A DNA stretch of 51,300 nucleotides, taken from Candidatus Wallbacteria bacterium (GTDB lineage: Bacteria > Muiribacteriota > UBA6191 > JACPRK01). Positions 49,661-51,300 of the stretch are shown in pieces. The notes under the pieces were generated by a model, which saw nothing but the letters and a program-made list of their open reading frames with translations, had not been told where the DNA came from and did not search any database. Numbering within the stretch: position 1 is the first letter of the stretch; each line of letters begins with the position of its first letter. The position numbers and the translations under genes were made by a program. Where the stretch lies: positions 1-51,300 of the forward strand of contig JACPRK010000069.1 in assembly GCA_016190005.1 (NCBI GenBank), written 5' to 3'.

Positions 49661-49732
49661 GAAAAACCCGTGGCGTCTACCTGTACCGGGTTTTCGAGAA
49701 AACCCGGTACAGGTAGACGCCACAGGTTTTTA
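49661..49732. repeat. 72-bp hairpin element, copy 2
   Basis: Arms 49661-49695 and 49698-49732 pair over 35 bp with 2 mismatches by my count; the 26 bp next to the centre are perfect. Same centre and length as 17681-17752. It lies between convergent genes (stops at 49643 and 49781), as does copy 1. Confidence 0.92.
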
Positions 49733-49780
49733 CAGCCGCCGGCTATCCAGACTGGGGGCTGGATTTCGGCCCAAGGACGG

Positions 49781-50572
49781 TCAGGGGCGCGTGGCGACGA
49801 AGGTGTGTACGGGGACGCACTCCTCGAGCAGCTCGTCGGGGTGCTCGCGCTGATGGCGCTCGATGGCGGCCATTCCCGAGCGGAAGCTCTCGTCCAGCAC
49901 CAGGTGGAGCTGGCTGATCGTCCGCTTCTTGCAAAGCTCCAGATAGCGCGCGGCCGTGAAGCGGTGCACGCGCTCGTCCACGTGCTCAGACGCCAGCTGC
50001 AGCCCGGCGGCCTCGAGCTCGGCCAAGATCTCCGCGTGCAGTGGAAATCGGCGGTCGTCGATCTCGCGGGCGCCCGGGAAGAAGCGGTACATCAGCGGCT
50101 GGGGCCCTTCACGCGGGAGGATATTGCGCAGGACCAGCCGACCGTTCGGGGCCAGGACGCGCCGGACCTCGCGCAGGAACTCGCCCAGGCTGGAGAAGTG
50201 GTGGAAGGCGAAGGTCGAGAGCACGCATCCTGCCGCGCCGCTCGCCAGCGGCAGTGCCTCGGCGGCTCCGGCGGCGAGCGCCGAGGCGAAGACTTTGCCT
50301 CGAGCAACTGAAAGCATCTTTCGGCTCGTATCGACCCCTACGGTCTGCCAGTCGAAGGCATCGCCCGCGTCGCCTTCGAAGCGCGCGAGGAGGGTGCCGG
50401 TGCCGCAGCCCACGTCGACCAGCAGCCTGGGGGTGCCGGCCGACTGCGCGGCCTGGAGGGCGGCCTGGAGCAGCGCGGCCAGCGTCGCATCGAAGGAATC
50501 GTACTCCTGCCGATCGCAGTCGTAGGCCGGGGCGATGCGCTCGTAGTCCGTCCTGGGCTTAGGGGCGCTCAC
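49781..50572 (-). CDS. Class I SAM-dependent methyltransferase
   Basis: 263 residues from GTG 50572, overlapping the CheW-gene stop (GTGA). Motif I LLVDVGCGTGTLLARFEG binds SAM; then TVGVDTSRKMLSVARGK, motif post-I, GCVLSTFAFHHFSSLGEFLR and the motif III region VLAPNGRLVLRNIL. The fold resembles UbiE/BioC-type enzymes, with an added C-terminal cap (YRFFPGAREIDDRRFPLHAE). Substrate not told by sequence. The coupling to a CheW-like protein is unusual but may only reflect operon economy. Confidence 0.88.
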   Translation of the reverse strand: MSAPKPRTDYERIAPAYDCDRQEYDSFDATLAALLQAALQAAQSAGTPRLLVDVGCGTGTLLARFEGDAGDAFDWQTVGVDTSRKMLSVARGKVFASALAAGAAEALPLASGAAGCVLSTFAFHHFSSLGEFLREVRRVLAPNGRLVLRNILPREGPQPLMYRFFPGAREIDDRRFPLHAEILAELEAAGLQLASEHVDERVHRFTAARYLELCKKRTISQLHLVLDESFRSGMAAIERHQREHPDELLEECVPVHTFVATRP

Positions 50573-51042
50573 GGCCGGCCGGCCTCGGAAGAGCCTGGCT
50601 CGAGCGGTAACCCGTAGGCGGCAATGACCTGGGTGAGGTCTTCGATCACCACGAGCGGTTCGCCGAGCTTGGAGACGGACGGGACCCTGGCCACGCCGGG
50701 GCAGACCGCCGCGGATTCGCGGAGCTCGCGCACGGGGAGATAGACGAGCTGAACCGTTCTGCCGACGCGCAGCGCGATGAGCCGCCCGCCCGCGAGAGCC
50801 ATCACCAAGTGGTCGGTGGGGAGCATCTCGGGGGCCGGCAGACCCAGCCGTTCCGAGACCGTCAGCACGGGGATGGCTGTCCCCTCGAGGTCGAAGCTGC
50901 CGGTGACGCCTGGCTGGGAGCTGGAGGGCTCGGTGATCCCCCTGGCCTTCACGACTCCGCGCACTGCGCTGACGGGCAGCCCGCACTTGCGGCCCGACAG
51001 CTCGAACACGACCAGTCCTTCGATCTCTTCCTCGGCGCTCAT
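50569..51042 (-). CDS. CheW-domain protein
   Basis: 157 residues from ATG 51042 (AGGTG 6 nt upstream); an extension of the frame to 51297 runs through a repeat element and is rejected. A single CheW domain: GLVVFELSGRKCGLPVSAVR, VTGSFDLEGTAIPVLTVSER, LIALRVGRTVQLVYLP and LGEPLVVIEDLTQVI match the two-lobed beta fold. In chemosensory arrays it links the kinase CheA to receptors. No receptor or CheA is in the window. The reading frame continues upstream of the start without similarity. Confidence 0.85.
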   Translation of the reverse strand: MSAEEEIEGLVVFELSGRKCGLPVSAVRGVVKARGITEPSSSQPGVTGSFDLEGTAIPVLTVSERLGLPAPEMLPTDHLVMALAGGRLIALRVGRTVQLVYLPVRELRESAAVCPGVARVPSVSKLGEPLVVIEDLTQVIAAYGLPLEPGSSEAGRP

Positions 51043-51113
51043 CTGGACACCTGGAGCATTGCAAATGCCGCACCGGGATTCAAGGGGGGGGCGGTAGAGA
51101 GGGGAGCGACGGA

Positions 51114-51234
51114 CAAAGTCGGCAGAAATCGGGTACAGGCACCGGAAGCCCGGCCAACCGACCGGACGACTGCCAGATTTCAAGCGGGCTTCCGGAGCCA
51201 GTCCCCGTTTTCTGCCTCCGGGCTCGCGACTTTG
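51114..51234. repeat. 121-bp palindromic repeat element, copy B
   Basis: Terminal inverted repeats CAAAGTCG (51114-51121) and CGACTTTG (51227-51234) are perfect, and the inner arms CCGGAAGCCCG (51142-51152) and CGGGCTTCCGG (51185-51195) are perfect too. About 90% identical to copy A at 24829-24949. It lies upstream of the CheW-domain gene. No gene is seen from 51043 to the window end. Confidence 0.9.
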
Positions 51235-51300
51235 CTGAGGCCCGGCGTAGCGAGGGGAGCAACGCTCCGGCGCGGGCAGGGGCGGGGGCAGGGGCACGGG

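Overview
The window is a high-GC stretch (GC-rich throughout by eye, GTG and TTG starts frequent) from a Gram-negative-type bacterium. It carries signal-peptide proteins, PilX-like and prepilin-like genes, ECF sigma regulation, O-antigen-type polysaccharide enzymes, many HEAT-repeat proteins and two probable selenoproteins. That mix fits a deeply branching environmental lineage such as Acidobacteriota, Myxococcota or Planctomycetota. I cannot assign it further from sequence alone. No rRNA and no CRISPR array were seen.

Layout. 1-5242: polysaccharide and cell-surface genes (5'-truncated ligase/TPR protein, GT4 glycosyltransferase, HEAT protein, TMTC-like GT-C membrane protein). 5387-5586: tRNA-Lys(UUU) and tRNA-Thr(CGU). 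5539-16149: a genomic island of about 10.6 kb inserted in the 3' end of tRNA-Thr and bounded by an exact 49-bp direct repeat. Its order is tyrosine integrase, excisionase-like, two small proteins, iteron-like repeats, P4-type primase-helicase, zinc-ribbon protein, an orphan protein, an RHH-like protein, a small serine recombinase, a DUF3761-type surface protein on the other strand, and two terminase-small-subunit-like HTH proteins at the far end. This int-xis-pri/rep-ori-terS order resembles a phage satellite (PICI-like) or an integrative plasmid.

16427-24771: receiver/histidine kinase, a proline-rich envelope protein, a metallo-beta-lactamase/cyclic-nucleotide-binding protein coupled to a HEAT-repeat membrane protein, a secreted protein and a PlsC acyltransferase. 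25058-28035: an overlapping operon of ECF sigma, anti-sigma and membrane protein with a likely autoregulated promoter, preceded by a small membrane protein and a periplasmic coiled-coil protein. 28133-31339 (minus) and 34209-37043 (plus): two separate minor-pilin operons flanking a secreted protein, a Crp/Fnr regulator and a cupredoxin-like protein.

37254-45138: a GT87-like mannosyltransferase, a GrdB-like protein and a peroxiredoxin that both have an in-frame TGA exactly where the redox cysteine belongs, each followed by a SECIS-like hairpin. Between these two lie a HEAT protein, a GMC dehydrogenase pair and an SF1 helicase with a RelE-like N-terminus. 45296-49643: a MacB/Lol-type ABC exporter and two membrane proteins. 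49781-51042: a methyltransferase and a CheW-domain protein.

Intergenic DNA holds several unexplained repeat systems: four heptanucleotide tandem arrays, two copies of a 72-bp hairpin element, and two copies plus a fragment of a 121-bp palindromic element.
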